A DNA stretch of 64,000 nt, taken from the NCBI GenBank assembly GCA_963708245.1, contig OY970201.1, positions 7,192,001 to 7,256,000 on the forward strand. Reading direction: 5' to 3'. The notes beneath the pieces are model-generated. The model was given only the letters and a program-made list of their open reading frames with translations, did no database searches and had not been told where the DNA came from. The DNA is from CAVYXK01 sp963708245 (GTDB taxonomy: Bacteria; Pseudomonadota; Alphaproteobacteria; Acetobacterales; Acetobacteraceae). A program made the translations under genes and the position numbers. Positions within the stretch are counted from its first letter, which is position 1. Each line of letters opens with the position of its first letter. Shown here one piece after another: positions 62,223-64,000 of the stretch.

Positions 62223-64000
62223 TTATGGTCCCGGTATGTCAAAGACAGTTAGCTGCCCACCCAGCGTGGTGTAGTTGCTTAGGGCGGCATAGGCACCGAC
62301 TGCACCTAGTCCCGCATGCGGATTGGTCAACCCTGCGGCCAGGCCGAGCCCCGCCCAACCACCAACGCCTGACAGCACTGCGACGTACTGCCGGCCACCA
62401 TGCTCGTAAGTCATCACGTTGCCGATGATCCCAGACGGGGTCTTGAACTTATACAGTTCCTTGCCCGTCTTCGCATCGACCGCCTTCAGATAGCCCTCCA
62501 GCGTCCCGTAGAACACGACGCCACCGGCGGTAGACAGCGCACCGGCCCAGACCGAGAACTTCTCTGGGTCCGACCAGACGATCTTGCCGGTGGCCGCATC
62601 CCAGGCGATGAAGTTACCCATGTTGTTGGCTGCACCGGGTGGCGGATACGTCGACACGCTCGCGCCGACATACGGCTGCCCGGCAGTGTACAACACGCGG
62701 AATGGCTCGTAGTCCATGCAAACGTGGTTGGTCGGCACGTAAAACAGCTTGGTGTCCGGGTCATAGCTCGCTGGCTGCTCGTTCTTGGTTCCGAGCACCG
62801 CCGGGCAGATGCCAGTATGGTTCACGTCCGGCATCTCGGTCGAGTACTTCTTGTCGAGAATGGGGCGGCCGTAGTTCGGGCTGCTCGTGTCCATGTCGAT
62901 GCCGCTCGCCCAGTTTACCACGGGATCGTACTTGGCCGCGACCAGCAGGGCTCCTGTGTCGCGGTTCAGCGTGTAGGCGAAGCCGTTTTTATCGAAATGC
63001 ATCAGCGTCGGCAAGGTCTGACCGTTGATCTGCTGGTCGGTCAGGATCATCTCGTTGACGCCGTCATAGTCCCACTCGTCGTGCGGCGTCATCTGATAGA
63101 CCCATTTCGCCATGCCGGTGTCGATGTCGCGGGCGAAAATTGTCATCGACCACTTGTTGTCGCCAGGCCGCTGGCTCGGGTTCCAGGTCGAAGGGTTGCC
63201 GGAGCCGTAGTAGATCAGATTGAGCTGCGGATCGTACCAGTACCAGCCCCACGGGTCTCCACCGCCGATCTTCCACTGGTCTCCCTGCCAAGTCTTGAGG
63301 CTAGTATCGGCTCCGATCGGCTTGCCAAGCATGGTCGTCTTCTCGGGATCGACCAGGAGGTTGCTGTCTGGACCGGTTGAATAGGCCCGCCAAATCTGCT
63401 TGCCAGTGTCCAATGAATATGCAGCGAACCATCCTCTCACCCCGAATTCACCGCCGGAGACGCCGACAAAGACCTTGTCCTTCACCACCATCGGCGCGTC
63501 AGTGCCGGTCGCGCCTTTCGAGGGGTCGTCAGTCGTTGTCACCCACACGGCCTTGCCAGTTTTGGCGTCCAACGCAGCCAGCTTCGTGTCCGCTTGGTGC
63601 AGAATGATTTTGCCGCCACCGTAGGCAACGCCGCGATTGACAGTGTCGCAGCACATGACGGGGATGACGTTTGGGTCCTGCTTGGGTTCGTATTTCCACA
63701 GGATCGTGCCGTCATTATTGAGGTCGAGCGCATAGACGACGTTGGGGAAAGGGGTCACCAGATACATCACATCGCCGATTACCAGCGGCCCACCCTCATG
63801 CCCGCGCAGCACGCCGGTCGAGAAAGTCCAGGCAACCTCCAGCTTGCTGACGTTGGACGCGTTGATCTGGCTGAGTTTGCTGTAGCGGGTGTTTGCATAA
63901 TCTCCGGTCGGCATCGCCCAGTCAGCCACCACAGGTTCCTCGGTTGGCTTGATCATACGAGGGGGTACAGGATTCGTCTGAGGCGCGACGCGTTGGGAAA
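62223..64000 (-). CDS. xoxF: PQQ-dependent alcohol dehydrogenase, XoxF-like (partial)
   Basis: About 590 residues of a periplasmic eight-bladed propeller quinoprotein; the open frame continues off the right edge, so the signal peptide is not seen. Features are the adjacent Cys pair VIPVMCCDTVNRG that contacts PQQ, tryptophan-docking repeats (LAALDAKTGKAVW, IAWDAATGKIVW, KAVDAKTGKELYKF) and the active-site segment YQMTPHDEWDYDGVNEM. The Asp two residues after the catalytic Asp (DYD) is the signature of lanthanide-dependent XoxF/ExaF enzymes, where calcium enzymes have Ala. The substrate is a short alcohol such as methanol or ethanol. The protein ends TVFDIPGP. Confidence 0.9.
   Translation of the reverse strand, partial: SQRVAPQTNPVPPRMIKPTEEPVVADWAMPTGDYANTRYSKLSQINASNVSKLEVAWTFSTGVLRGHEGGPLVIGDVMYLVTPFPNVVYALDLNNDGTILWKYEPKQDPNVIPVMCCDTVNRGVAYGGGKIILHQADTKLAALDAKTGKAVWVTTTDDPSKGATGTDAPMVVKDKVFVGVSGGEFGVRGWFAAYSLDTGKQIWRAYSTGPDSNLLVDPEKTTMLGKPIGADTSLKTWQGDQWKIGGGDPWGWYWYDPQLNLIYYGSGNPSTWNPSQRPGDNKWSMTIFARDIDTGMAKWVYQMTPHDEWDYDGVNEMILTDQQINGQTLPTLMHFDKNGFAYTLNRDTGALLVAAKYDPVVNWASGIDMDTSSPNYGRPILDKKYSTEMPDVNHTGICPAVLGTKNEQPASYDPDTKLFYVPTNHVCMDYEPFRVLYTAGQPYVGASVSTYPPPGAANNMGNFIAWDAATGKIVWSDPEKFSVWAGALSTAGGVVFYGTLEGYLKAVDAKTGKELYKFKTPSGIIGNVMTYEHGGRQYVAVLSGVGGWAGLGLAAGLTNPHAGLGAVGAYAALSNYTTLGGQLTVFDIPGP

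Overview
The window looks like high-GC alphaproteobacterial chromosome, most likely Rhodospirillales/Acetobacteraceae. Pointers are the tig-clpP-clpX-lon-hup order, zapA-6S RNA-5-FCL synteny, an acid-type sedolisin protease, a periplasmic PQQ alcohol dehydrogenase of lanthanide type, and several small hypothetical families that I associate with Acetobacteraceae. No rRNA or CRISPR array was seen. Two tRNAs (Val-TAC, Leu-TAG) and a probable 6S RNA are present.

Layout. 1-2000 is gene-poor and holds a decayed acyltransferase-3 fragment. 2006-3934 is a secreted parallel beta-helix protein with in-frame microduplications at its N-terminus. 4200-25030 is mostly housekeeping: tRNA-Val, HU, Lon, ClpX, ClpP, trigger factor, tRNA-Leu, an IclR regulator (frameshifted), an SGNH hydrolase, TldD, CtaA, PdxJ, a VapBC-like pair, ThiE, ZapA, 6S RNA, 5-formyl-THF cyclo-ligase, a YmdB-like phosphodiesterase, MmgE/PrpD and sedolisin. 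36880-44710 is a second ordinary block: epimerase, Tmk, a D,D-carboxypeptidase, RlpA, a lytic transglycosylase, a deazaflavin-dependent oxidoreductase, an SDR and TlyA.

Two accessory regions carry the novelty. The first (25371-35945) holds a compact three-gene operon: a membrane-anchored receiver-like protein, a SIR2-domain protein, and a 1207-residue STAND NTPase. The NTPase has a transmembrane helix and a C-terminal solenoid of 14 near-identical 39-residue repeats. I read the operon as a sensor-effector conflict (antiphage) system. It is followed by a P4-type integrase remnant, a complete IS1380-like element with TTTAA target duplications, two small membrane proteins and an AbiGi-like gene. 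The second (45147-60006) holds a frameshifted HTH/zinc-knuckle gene, a Nu1-like ORF, an AAA ATPase plus subtilisin pair matching the IetAS defence/stability module, recombinase, BrxA-like, DNA ligase and SRAP fragments, and an IS66 element. That element sits in the 3' end of a retropepsin-type aspartic protease gene, with an 8-bp target duplication and the gene's last codons still readable on the far side.

Several accessory genes (and the IclR gene) carry single-nucleotide frameshifts, which means either real decay or residual assembly errors. The window ends inside a XoxF-like PQQ dehydrogenase whose N-terminus lies outside it.
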